The notes under the pieces: model-generated
The model's database searches: none
What the model saw: only the letters and a program-made list of their open reading frames with translations
Told to the model about the DNA's origin: nothing
Shown: piece after piece, positions 30,180 through 41,818 of the stretch
Position numbering within the stretch: position 1 is the first letter of the stretch
Layout of the letters: each line of letters starts with the position of its first letter
Position numbers and translations under genes: made by a program
Assembly (NCBI GenBank): GCA_035041965.1
Contig: JAPYMA010003053.1
Span: 372,001-436,000 of the forward strand
From: Anisakis pegreffii
Lineage: Eukaryota; Nematoda; Chromadorea; Rhabditida; Anisakidae
DNA length: 64,000 nucleotides
Reading direction: 5' to 3'

Positions 30180-31386
30180 TTTTGGCTGTAGCTTGTTGAG
30201 TAAGGCTGAAAATTTTCAGGCATAACAATTGGAGATATTGGGCAGACTGTCGTAGACTCGTGAGCATTTCCATTTTTTTAAACAGAATCATATCCATATT
30301 CTTACACCTAACGTGTTTGCAAAACGTGGCAGTACAATAAGCTTGAGTGAACTCTGAATGATGAGTCTTAACTTGGCAGCTCAGGTTTCCCAGAAAACAC
30401 GTGGTGAACCACAGTCCCAGCGTAATCCTCAACTCAAAGCCCGTGATACGTCTCAGCTTAAGCTGAATTCCATTGTTTTTTTTCATAAACACGTTACGAC
30501 AAAATTGCGGAGCTAAACCCAAATGCATTAAAAATGCAATCTCAAATTGCAGGAAATCTTATCTCATACAACTTTCATAAAATTGGATGAAACGATTTCT
30601 TATTCCAAAGAAAACCCGAGTTTATAAATTAGATGTGGTGATAATATATCTCTAAAAACGCTTAAGAGGTAGAATTGCTTAAAAGAGTATAGCGTAAGCT
30701 GCCAAATGTTCAATTCGAAAAAACGCTATGGCTATTCAACATATGCCATGCACAACTTTCAACAAAGTGCCAGTGACTTTTGAAATACATTACTTTTGAA
30801 TTGATTTCTCCATAATCAACTAGGAAACAATTCGTTCAACAAATCATGCAGGTGATATAACACTGAAATCTGTAAGCAAAGGAAAAAAAGCATTACAAAA
30901 CAAGTACAACTCATAGTCAGATATAATATCAACAATTCAGCTTTTTGCAACAATATCATAACCGTATGGATAAACAGCTGCAATGAATTAATGTTTAGGT
31001 TGCCTTACCGGAAATATCCGGTTGGTGAAGTTGAATCATCAACTTGAGGAAACTCCAAAAACTCGACCTAGCACGCAATGAAAAAACACCTTCAACTCAA
31101 ATGCTAGTTTGAAAAAAATTGATAGCCTCTCCCATCCCATCTGCTTGAATTTCGCATAAGCACACAAAACAAGCTTGTTTCCAATTTTTGCCAATTCAAG
31201 AGAACTTCTTCTTATGGCTAGTCAAAGCAGTCCAGAGTTTTGTGACGTTTCATTCAACTTTCAGGCATGTTCAAGTAACCACCGAAGATGAACCACTAAT
31301 GCTTATTTAATTAGAACATCATTTTGCTTTGGGGTCCTCTCGGAATTCAACGATCCAATTCCGTTCATCGGCTCAAGACTGATCGT
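30180..31386. other. Intergenic upstream of the Nudix gene
   Basis: AT-rich sequence. A 134-codon open frame overlaps the start of the Nudix gene on the same strand in another reading frame and is not supported as a gene. Confidence 0.45.
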
Positions 31387-31644
31387 TTATGAGAGTTGCG
31401 ATATTTCAAAAATGTCGCCTGATAATCGCCTTTTTTGCATTATTTTGGCCTCCTTATTCCTAAAAAGCTCACGAATGTTTAATAGCATAACACAATGATT
31501 AAAGATAGCTTCCGAATCACAATCCCTTTCAACTCTTACCCTTTTCCAGCATACAATAAGTATATTTTCCATGAAATAATCAAAAAACTCAACTTCTGTC
31601 AGAATCGCTTCAATCGCCCGCTCGGCAACCACATCCATATCCAA
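31387..31644 (-). CDS. Unassigned 85-codon ORF (uncertain)
   Basis: An ATG frame contains VVAERAIEAILTEVEFFDYF followed by basic and Cys-containing stretches, ending SGDIFEISQLS. The first third looks like an amphipathic helix. There is no family match, no clear neighbour relationship and no convincing upstream exon. It is listed because composition is protein-like; chance is possible. Confidence 0.2.
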   Translation of the reverse strand: MDMDVVAERAIEAILTEVEFFDYFMENILIVCWKRVRVERDCDSEAIFNHCVMLLNIRELFRNKEAKIMQKRRLSGDIFEISQLS

Positions 31645-31913
31645 TACCGTATATCTATCAGATAAACTTTAACAGTGAACTTGGTACATTATTCTGTGAT
31701 AAATTACTCGATCTTGCATGGAACAATATATTTTAAGTGCTCATTTATTCGGCAATCAACCATACGTTGGCAATTAATGTAGTCAGTAAGGCGGGCTACA
31801 TACATCAGAATTTCGTGAGCTGTCTCAAATAGTCTCAACTGTCATGAATACCACTTCAGAGAATAAATTCAAATCAGTTAAACGAAGAATTTATAAATGT
31901 GATTTCGCACTGA

Positions 31914-32129
31914 AGAGAACTCGCACAGCTCTCTATAGGATTCAAGAGAACTCGCACAGCTCTCTATAGGATTCAAGAGAACTCGCACAGCTCTCTTCAA
32001 TGCAATGACAACTTGCATAGTTTTTTTTAGCATTGAAGAGAGCTTGCGCAGCTGTCTTCAATGCAAAAGACAGCTTGCTTGTTCCCTTTAGCGTTGAAGA
32101 GAACTCGCACAGCCCTCTTCGGTGAGGAG
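31914..32129. repeat. Tandem array of about seven 30-31-bp units
   Basis: The first two units are identical 31-mers starting AGAGAACTCGCACAGCTCTC, at 31914-31944 and 31945-31975. Later units diverge, and their junctions alternate between CTTCAATGC and its reverse complement GCATTGAAG, giving a palindromic higher-order pattern of about 60 bp. It is non-coding as far as can be seen. Confidence 0.9.
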
Positions 32130-35059
32130 GACTATTTTTGTGTTCCTGTGGCATTATTTCGACTGCTTATTAAAATTGAGGAGAAATGGGATTTCCTTTA
32201 CTCTTCACGTTTTTAGCTATTGATTTTTCCTATTTTTTGTTATACATCCTTCACTTTTTCGATGTTTCTTGCGCGTTCTCGTTCCTCTGATGCCTTTATA
32301 ATTGTTTTGGGTATCTTGAAGTATATAACGTGATTATATTTTCCTGCGGCTTCCTGTGTTCTGTTTCGACTCATTCAAATCATGTCATGTCATTTTTTAA
32401 TAGTGGTAATGAAACCTATTAAAATTATGATGATCGATTCGAATGATTCTAGAAATGCTATTGCGAATTTTTGCTATTGAATTCAGTTTTGCTATTGAAT
32501 TCAGCTTGCGCGAATTCCATAATTTTATGTTGTTTTATGAAAAATCTGTCGATATCGCAGCTAAATTGGGAAATTCAGCATCACCGCATATCAAGTCTCA
32601 ACAGCTGTCTCAACAGCTATTATGTTTAAAACTGCACTGAAGTTTGATCGGCGCTGTTATCGCTGGAGTGACTGCTGTTGTGGAACAAAACAGTATTTTC
32701 TGAGTTGCGTTCATCCGAGCCTAGGACTGGCTTGATTTATGTGTCTACATTCACAGTTTTACATTCGAAATATACCGAAGCGTTTTATCAGCGATTTATC
32801 ACCACAGACATTCACGTAGGCTTGTACTTGCTGAGCCGGATCGAGAAGGTGTCGTGGTGGGAACGACATTGTTGTCAGACCAACGAGGTCGACGTCATTT
32901 GTTGGAATACCTCGGTTGAGCTCATACATTCTACAGCCAGTGCTGGCTTTTCTAGGGCTTATCGATCGTGGATCTTCGCATTTTTCTTATCATGGCCAAG
33001 CGATTCATCGCTTTTATTGAGTCTTTTCAACAGCGTGCTTAAGGAACCTTCCTTGCATCATCACTCATAAGAATTGACTAGTTACTATAGGCAACCACCA
33101 CGAAAAAGCAACCAGACGTGTCGTCCAAATACGCTTGCCCTTTTCCACACTTAATATCTCATTAGGATAACCATCCATCCTCTATGAGATAAATTTCGAG
33201 ACAACATTTTTATTGATCGCGTACTGATGATTGACTGTGAAAACAATTATAATAAATTGATAAATGAAATTGATTACGAAATTATGTCTAAAAAATACTT
33301 ATGCATCTAAAAGAATTCTGCATCGAAATCATTCGTCTTCGCACTTTTATAAATGTATATTTCAAGTGAAGAATGTATCTCATCTATTGCACCTCATCCA
33401 AAGTGATAACTTATTAATTGACTGAATCATTTCGTCAGGCAACCGTAATGATCCGAACTGTCAGTTGCTTCATATTACTCGAACTCTGTCTCCAATAAAG
33501 ACTATGAACATTCCATGCTAAACCCGGAGTTGTCCGATACTGAAGAAGTCTCATGAACTTTCATGTTTCTTTTCGAATGATCTCCAACCAAGCATGATGA
33601 CTCACTCACTCAGTAATCATTTTGCGTGTTCCTGGACTTTTTCTGTGAGTAAGTTTAGTATGAAAAGAAGATTGAAGAAAACGATTACTGATTCATTATC
33701 AGACGCAGTTGATAACAGAGATAAGGCCAAAGTAAAAAGTAATAATTAATCTGCACAACACTATCATTACGTCCTAATCACGTCTTGTACGTGTTAATGA
33801 CACTCAGTTTGCAATAACCAATTTGTTACGTTCCTTACTAGTACATAATAATAGCGTTGAAATAATTAGTGGGTTTTAAAACCTCTAGCGTTAACCTAAC
33901 CTCTAATCTCTAACCTAACCTTAAAATAAGGTCGGTTGATGAGCAAAATGAAAAATGTTCGCCTTCTGAATTCATTCAAACATTGCGCAATAATTTCTGC
34001 TTCTGTTTTTTTTTCACTGTATCGTTTTTTAACGTTTCTTGAGCAATCAATTTACATCGAAATCATCCGGTCATTTCATGTGACGTTTCTACGCCATTCA
34101 CGATATCTCATCGACTATCATAAAGTAATCTGTAAAATTTTGGTTATTAGAAAACTTGGGAATGTATAGCGAATCATTTAAAAGTTTGTGTGTTGATTAC
34201 GAAGCAAATTGCTTAAGAAAATGTTCGATGAAAGAATTCGACTGAGAGGAACCAAAAACATCATCGAAATAAGTCACCTGTCAACTAGCTCAGAACAATA
34301 AAAACAATAACAACCACTAGCTAGTCCCGCTATCAGATTTCAATTTCAACTCTACATCGACTTCGCTTCTATCGATCATCACTTTATCAGTGCTTTCAGT
34401 GGCTCATTTTAAGCGCAACGTCAAAATCTCTTAAGGAATGCTCGGAATTCACGTATCATGAAGATTACTTCGAAATTTTTTTTTTTGATATGAACATTGT
34501 TTGCTTACATTGTGGTCGAAAATGTTTATTTGTGCGAAGGGAAGATATGAATTTTCGAACATTCTATTAGTGGTGGCTGTATACAATTCTGGTTTTGGCA
34601 TTGTTAATTGCGTTGAATTTGTTTGCTTAACGATTACAAACACCGTTGATATGACAACAAATTCTTAGTGACACAATGCATGATGCAATTCTGAGTTAAA
34701 GTAACCGAATTGTTGTTGTTGACTCATCAAATGCTGTGCTTTTGTGCGTATTGTAGTCCGTCGTCGCTAGCAAATTTCCTACAACCAGTCAATTGTTATG
34801 ACTGACCTCTTTTTACAATCGATATGTTCGTTCGTTACGCCGATTACACCAGACATATCCAACGCTCATTTTGATTTCATCAGTTTGTTCTATCGCTTCT
34901 GTACGCTTTTGTACACTGTTCACAAATCACAGATAGCAGCGCATCCATAATAAATTCAATGCTTCCCCATTCACCTTTCCTCTGCCATCGTTTCCGTTGC
35001 TCACCGAAATCGCAAATCAAATCGTTTTTGATTTTGGAATTTTTGTTCGTTTGGTCTCT

Positions 35060-35120
35060 TTTTGAATTCCGATTGAATTCCGATTTGTATTCCGACTCCT
35101 TTTTTTGAATTCCGATTGAA
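35060..35120. repeat. Short imperfect repeat of a GAATTCCGATT-like unit
   Basis: Four imperfect copies of TTGAATTCCGATT-like sequence occur in about 60 bp, interspersed with T-rich and A-rich runs. It is probably slippage-generated. Confidence 0.55.
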
Positions 35121-36116
35121 AAAAAAAGAATTTTGTTGTGACTACTGAAAACTACTGTCATTGAACTCGTTTCTATGAATTGATCACGTGATAAATGATT
35201 CAAGTGTGATTCAAACACAGTCGAACAATTGCTCTCTTCCCTAAGGCCTCGTTAAAGTATTCATTCGAATGCTCATCAGGTGATGGATATTTCACTACAA
35301 ATGATGACGCATTATTACAACATATATCAAGTTACATAAACTTTTATTCAATGTTCTTCGTTGTTACTACAAACTCAAGCCAGCCAATTTCATTATTACG
35401 TCCGTCACATCATCCAAACATTCAATTATATTTCACTTCAAACGTTCAGTCATAATAGTGAACTTATCTTTTATCATTGATTTATCATTTATCACTTCTA
35501 TCAAGTGAAAAATTCATCAAATCATAAATTTTGATAAGTTACTCACTTTTTCATATGACGAACAATTGCTACACACCCACCCACAATACTACCACGAATA
35601 TGAGTGTATGTTCGTGAATTATGAGTTGTTGTCGCTGAGGACTTATTGATATCATATCGTTGATCGTGACGCTATGATAGATGTGTTTCATTTATTTGTT
35701 TGTTTAATCAGCAATTACAATTCATTACGAGCTTATGCCGTTCTCTTATCACCAATATCACATTCTTCGTTCCTTGGTATTCTTCTTTTTATGCAGCTAA
35801 CAATAGCAGTACTGGGAATTATGTATCTTCATGAAGTTCTGACTACGATTATTCATTTGGCGAGCAGAAAGGTTTTGGACTTCTCTCCCATATTGCTCAA
35901 TGATTTCTAGTGAGTGGCACTCAAACAGAACCCTGATTGATGCATACACTACGCCTCATCGATTGAAAATGCATCCAACGATCAGTAGCTGGTTGGACCA
36001 ACCAGCAGAAGTAAATCATTAATCTTTCGCGATTGGTAATAAACAATTAATATAACCGAATAGATCCATAGCAATCGGCGTATTGAACATTCCACCGCAA
36101 AACAATACTGATGCCC

Positions 36117-36162
36117 GTTGCCCTAAATACTTTGCATAATTAACCATAGCCAAATACGAAAC
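36117..36162 (+). repeat. Dispersed repeat, copy 2
   Basis: Matches 19631-19676 at roughly 80 percent over about 46 bp, with AAATACTTTGCATAATTAA and TAGCCAAATACGAA as the best-conserved blocks and the same orientation. Confidence 0.55.
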
Positions 36163-36689
36163 CGTTAAAAACTCGCAACCATTATGAATACTTTGCCGAT
36201 CAACAAAGTATGATTATTGGACTTGGGATTTGGACACTGAGCGGTCGGTTGAGTGCCGATCGTTTTGGGCGCAACTGATTATTGCAAACTTTTCAATAAA
36301 CTGACGCACGTTCACTGAACTCAACTGAAGGTTTTAATCAGTGAATAATTAATGTGAATCGTTACTTTTGCGGTTGAATGCTTCTCGAAATATTCACTTT
36401 TCATAATTGATTTGCAGCAATTTTCCTAGATTTGTGTAGTTTTAAAAGCATTCTAGTACAGAGAGTTATTGGGAAGAAAAATGCCTGTATACTGTACAGT
36501 GAGATCTGTTCATGATTCTAATATTGTCTCTTTTTTTCTTCAAATATTCCAAGCGATCGTATTCAACAATTGCATTCACATTTCATAAGGAAACATGCAA
36601 ACGTAGCAAGTGTCAGAATATGCTGTTGGCGATGATCAATTTTTAAGATTTTCACGATTTACGATGTATTTTGGAAATTTCAGAATTGA

Positions 36690-39600
36690 ATGGGTGCAGC
36701 ATTATCAAAAAATAGAAAATACCATAAATGCCGACTCGGAATGAGCTTCGAGACAGCTCAACATCATGTGACCGTGAACGTTGTGCTTGATGAGGAACGA
36801 TTTGAATCGATCGAAGGTGCACTGACGAACAAAGAGATTCAATTTCGAGTGAATTCTGACGAATGTGTGAAAATTTTTTACGACGATATTATTTCAGTTT
36901 CAATGCCTATCAAAAATGGTCAGTGATTAATTTGTCAGTAAATGCCACAGTTTGCTTTTTTATCCTCCACACTCACCGCTCAAAATCGTCAGCATATTCC
37001 AGCTAGAAGAGTTTAGAATCGATTACTACAGATTTAGAGCATTTGTTAAAACACTGGAAAATGTGATGTCTTGAGATAGAAAGCGTGCGAGTATTGGTTT
37101 ATCATTGATTAATGTTGTCCGCTCAATGCGCACTTCTTACGATCAATGTTATTGAGTCTGATCTTTGTATGTTCTGCAGAACTGTTGTTAATCTCTTATC
37201 CGATTATCAATGGAAAGCGATCACCGATCAGTCTGAAAGTTTGTTTCAATAATGATAGTGCATCAGATGAATGGCTTATCTTTCTCAAAAATGCAACCAA
37301 AGTGCCACTGGCTCGTAAGCTTTGCTTCTTCCAATTTCAATTTGCATTTTGTTTTTTTACTGATTTGTGTCAACAAACGCGATGATGCTCGTAATGAATT
37401 TGCATTGCTTTAACATCATTCATCTTCGTTGTTCATTGACTCATTGAAGGAATTGATCATTTGATCAGTTTATGCGCTTACAGCACACATCCCTAAGTCG
37501 AATTTTCGACGGAAACGTCGTAGAATATTGGTGATTGTGAATCCATTCGGTGGCCAGCAGAAGGCTTGGAAAATGTGGCAAGAAATCGTCAAACCAATTT
37601 TCATCGCAGCACAACTGGATTATAAAGTTATTAAGACGGGTTTGCTTCAAAGTTGTTTTGCAAGCAACAACTAGTATCGCATTCTCATGTGGTACTGTGT
37701 TGTTGTTTATTTTGATGCCTAATTGCTTGTAGGGGTAAATTCTTAGGGAAATAATAATGTCGCTTGTATTGAAGAATGTGTAAAGCATGCGCGGACAATT
37801 GCGAACGTCGTTCCACTGGACGATTACGATGCATTAGCGGTGATGAGTGGTGATGGGTTGATCTCTGAGGTTATCGAAGGGTTTTTACTGCGACCGGATC
37901 GAGAACGTGCCTTGAAGATGCCTATCGCACACATTCCCGGTGGAACCAGCAATGCACTCGCAGCTTCGATTTGCTTCCAGTGCAAGTTAGTGGTTTCGAT
38001 GAATTTATTCGTATTTTTTACTCATTTCATATTATTTACTCGTACTCAGTTGATTTTTGTGGTGTGATACGATTGCATTCAGTGAGCCGTTCGCTCCTAG
38101 AGGAATATTTTGCCTGGAGGCAGCGCTGATGATTGCCAGGCCCCGATATTTGCCTTTGCGAATATGTCATGTTCAAACTGAAAAAGATGGTGACCGAAGC
38201 ATGTTCCTATCGATTACGTGGGGTTTAGTGGCTGATATCGGTGAGTTCCTCATTTGTTCCATCACTTGGTCGATATTCCATGCTTGACAATGCACATTTA
38301 GTGTTTCTCGAGTAAAATTTACAAGCGATTCCATGTAATTGTATTTATTCAGATATTGGTAGCGAGCGATTTCGATGGGCCGGTATGGTGAGGCTACACA
38401 TGGAAGCGATCATCCGAATCGCTCGTTAGTTGATTTCATGATAAAGCTTGCGAAAACATTCTGTATTTTAGCGGTTCTTCGTCTTATGCGTTCTGTATTG
38501 CATGAGCTGAGAGAATGGGATAAAATTTGTCGAATATTTTACCAACTTTATATTTTCCTGACAAAGTGCATGCATCGAAATTGCAGAATTACCGTCCGTA
38601 GCACGCTACAAAGCCCGTGTATCATACTTACCGATTTCGGATGAAAAACTGAAACGAGCCACCAGATTGAGGTATGCATATGTTCCTCTGCTTTCTGTTC
38701 CCTCACTTGTTGCACATAGGCATTTTGATATATTGCACTTTCCTGTTCAAATCCACATTGAGAAACAAAAATCGCAATTTTCTAGAAATCGAACGTCATA
38801 GTTCGCTTAAATTACCTTTGGTCATTTCTTTGAATCCAGGCATATTGTTGATCGAAAGCTATTTGGTGAAGATCATTTCAAGTACGATGAAATCAGTAAT
38901 ATTGGCGAAGAGTTCAAGAGTGGAGTAAAGGCTGATGATATGAGCGAAGCATTTCGTGATGCTGACCTTCTTGCCAATCGGCGGGTACGAATTAATTTAA
39001 TTGGTCAAATGTCGAAAGCGGTTTTCCTGAATTAACATTTTGAATTTCTCCAAACGCAGTTTGTATCAAATAATCTTACTCTACAAAAACTGGTCTCATT
39101 AAAATCCTTGCTCATGCTCCAGTGTTGCCATAGAAAAGAAGTACTGACCGCACACTATTTCTGTAAAAACTTTCAGATGCCATCATTGGGTGAACCAGTT
39201 CCATCGGATTGGACTGTAATAGAAGGAGAATTTGTATTTGTTTGTGCAGTGAACATTTCTCACCTAGGTATATTACCGAATTTATTTTATGCAGTCCTGC
39301 CTGCCCTACTTAATTCACTATCACTGTCATTCTATAAGCTTATACGTGCGATCAAATTTATCGAAATTCTGCTATAAACCGTATGATCTGCTTGAACTCA
39401 AAACGTTCGAATGCTATTTTAGAAATGTTTCAAGGTATATTGTAATTTATAGTATAGCACCCACTGAATTAAAGCAATTCACTTCCTTGTTCCGTCGCAA
39501 ATCTTTTCCAAATAGATGTTGGTTGAAAAAGTGGAGTTGAACTTCAGGTAGCGATCTTCCATATATACCGTCAGCACGATTGGATGAGCCAATTCTTTAC

Positions 39601-40065
39601 TTGACTTTACTTGATTGGAACACAGTCAAGTCGAGGTTACAAGTCGGATGTATGATGATTACTATTGATGGATCGCATCATCTCGACTATCCTTGCTTAC
39701 AGGTTCGGACAAAGTGTTTGTTTGTCTCTATCCATATGCTCATCTTCAGCAGTGTTCCATCGAGAGAACGGTTCAGCGATCAGGATTGAACTGTATCGGC
39801 TTCACTATCAAATGACATTTAAATTGTGTCGTTCAACCGCCAATTGCTTCTTTGATTCTTTCGCTGTTTTTCATTCGGATGATTGTTGGACTCAATGATA
39901 ATTGTTCAGATAATACCAGTACGCGGCTGCCGCGTTGAACCATTGGAAGGATGTGGTGGTTATATAGCGGTTGACGGTGAGCCTATAACATCTGGAACGG
40001 CATTTCAGGTTGTACCATCGCGGTATTGTGCTACAGTTATAGGCCGCAATGAAGTATCATCGTAA
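36690..40065 (+). CDS. sphk-1: Sphingosine kinase, 530 aa
   Basis: Eleven exons join in phase: 36690-36918, 37180-37314, 37484-37639, 37775-37985, 38083-38240, 38353-38424, 38587-38671, 38840-38984, 39177-39267, 39548-39702, 39910-40065. The diacylglycerol-kinase-type catalytic fold is evident: RRILVIVNPFGGQQKAW, KHARTIANVV, the catalytic loop VMSGDGLISEVIEG (about residues 196-209) and IPGGTSNALAAS. The conserved C-terminal half includes SITWGLVADIDIGSERFRW. The enzyme phosphorylates sphingosine to sphingosine-1-phosphate using ATP. The start ATG lies 6 nt behind a TTTCAG acceptor, suggesting trans-splicing. The N-terminus MGAALSKN fits an N-myristoylation signal. Exon 4's acceptor (TATTGAAG) is weak, but is the only one restoring both phase and the conserved TE..KHAR segment. 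Confidence 0.93.
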
Positions 40066-41412
40066 ATCATTTGTATTATATTGTATAGTTTGATATATAC
40101 GCTTCGCTAACATCAATCCCACAGTTAATTGCATTGTATTCACATGCCGAAAGCTTATACGTCGTGAATTGAGCCAGCATTTAATGTTGGTCCAGACCAT
40201 ATTTAGGCCATTTAACGACGACTATCTGTTCAGAACTATTCTCCAGGGCATTCGCAATCCTTTTTTTAAATATCATTTTCATCGGTCCCTAGCATGTAAT
40301 ACTGTGGTGTTGTTGATTACTAGTGAACTTCTTTATAGTTTGTTCGAATGAATATTGTATCTTTTGATTGCTTCGAACTTTGTCACTTAATTGAACGGGT
40401 ATTAATATTAGTTGACTAATCGCTTCAGTTTGATAATTCTTTGCATGTGCATAACATCGCGTTTGTGACCTAATGTTGATTCGTTCATATTCACAAAAAT
40501 CATTCATTTGCTATTATTGTTTGTTGTTCAATGTCCACTCGTCCTTAATTCATAAAGATTTTTCTAACGATCCGCATTATTTGTGTCCACATTTCCAAAT
40601 ATTAAATTATTGCATTTGTATGGAGTATCTTCATAGTGAATTAAGCAGTTGACTGCACGCACTTCCATGCAATGCACACTCGTATTAATCTCATTCTTGA
40701 GTTTCATTACTCTTGAATGGAATTCATCGCGTTGTTGTGCATATGCTCACTAAACAATCAAAAGATTTATCCACTGTTTATCAACCAACCATTGCTATAA
40801 TTGTTTTCTGTTTGTTTCACTGAAAAAGTTGCTCATCAAATAATACCATATTTCATGTGTTTCTACCTTAATAAAACTTGTGATCACTTTGAGACTGTCA
40901 ACAATCGCGTTACTATGGAAACGGCTGATTAGAAATGATCTTTTCTTTTAATTTGCTATCGCTGCTAAGTTTGGCTCACCTTGACGAAATGGAATCAGTC
41001 AAGAGACCTGTTGCTTTTTCATGGGATCACTTCGTTTCATTTCATGCGCTCATCTATGCGTTAAAATGGTCGTGAACAAATAAATGATTAATAGAAATGA
41101 GATGAATTTGTGCTTAAAGAACGAAAGATTTCTGATACTGGGAATGAATAGCGAATTTAATTAATTTTCAGCAGTCACTTCGGTTCGCGGAATTTAATGA
41201 TAATTTCGTTTGCTTTTTGATTCCGATTTCCAGAATGCAGGGTCTACCTTAAGTGCTTTCTGGATTGCAAACTAGAATTTTGATAAATATATGACGTAAG
41301 CAAACGATAAAAGTCAGCAAAGAAATCAAGCAAATAAAAAAAAACGAAAGCGATCAGTTAGTAATCATCACTGATTTCTTGATCACTAATGTGAACAATT
41401 TTCGTTTGAACA
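40066..41412. other. Intergenic, nothing recognised
   Basis: AT-rich 3' flank of sphingosine kinase. No supported exon, RNA gene or repeat was seen. Confidence 0.45.
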
Positions 41413-41805
41413 ATGAAGCAGTTTCTCGCAAATCATGAGGTGAAAGACCTTTTTTGGTCTCATCATGAATGCACTTCAATGAATGCTGAAGCTACACATT
41501 CACAATTTATAGAGTTCAAATTATCGGGAGGTAAAACTTCATGTTTTCAACTCTTACAATCTGACGGGATATCGAAATTGGAAAGTGTACATCAATCTAA
41601 AACTAAAAAAAATATGCGAAAAACAACATTTCACATCAATGCGATGCAACCAAACGAAACGTTGAACATGACGAATCGAAGGGAAAAAATCTCCGCCGCC
41701 GCACTATTATCAACGAATTCTTCATTGATTCATCAGAGCCCAATAGCGAGTGAATCAAAATCACGCTTCGATTTCGTTGCAGCATCAATCAGTATTGCAA
41801 CGTAA
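41413..41805 (+). CDS. Unassigned 130-codon ORF (uncertain)
   Basis: A single uninterrupted ATG frame, hydrophilic and rich in Ser, Asn and Lys, runs to TAA 14 nt short of the opposite-strand Ly6-like stop codon. It has no signal peptide, domain or clear acceptor before the ATG. Its length is moderately unlikely by chance in this AT-rich DNA, which is the only reason to list it. Confidence 0.25.
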   Translation: MKQFLANHEVKDLFWSHHECTSMNAEATHSQFIEFKLSGGKTSCFQLLQSDGISKLESVHQSKTKKNMRKTTFHINAMQPNETLNMTNRREKISAAALLSTNSSLIHQSPIASESKSRFDFVAASISIAT

Positions 41806-41818
41806 AGTATGTGAAAAT

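Larger units (their letters stand above)
32155..36689. other. 4.5 kb intergenic region upstream of sphingosine kinase
   Basis: Mostly AT-rich and without a supported gene. A GC-richer island at about 32690-33075 stays open in several frames on both strands and is unexplained. Short GAATTCCGATT-type repeats lie at 35060-35120, and a dispersed-repeat copy at 36117-36162. The right end must include the sphingosine kinase promoter. Confidence 0.45.

Noticed and set aside
30124..30528. 134-codon minus-strand open frame
   Set aside because: It overlaps the first exon of the Ap4A hydrolase on the same strand in a different frame, has no domain, and its upstream part is the likely 5' flank of that gene.
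33885..33935. Telomere-like CCTAACC repeats
   Set aside because: The unit is irregular and does not match the nematode TTAGGC repeat; only a few degenerate copies occur.
35674..35910. 78-codon hydrophobic plus-strand frame
   Set aside because: Part of it resembles a short repeat also seen near 29040, no exon signals fit, and hydrophobic frames arise readily in T-rich DNA.
37741..37774. Sphingosine kinase exon 4 starting at the TTCTTAG acceptor (37746)
   Set aside because: That start gives the wrong phase after exon 3 and adds residues that break the conserved T-E..KHAR segment; the weaker acceptor ending at 37774 fits both.
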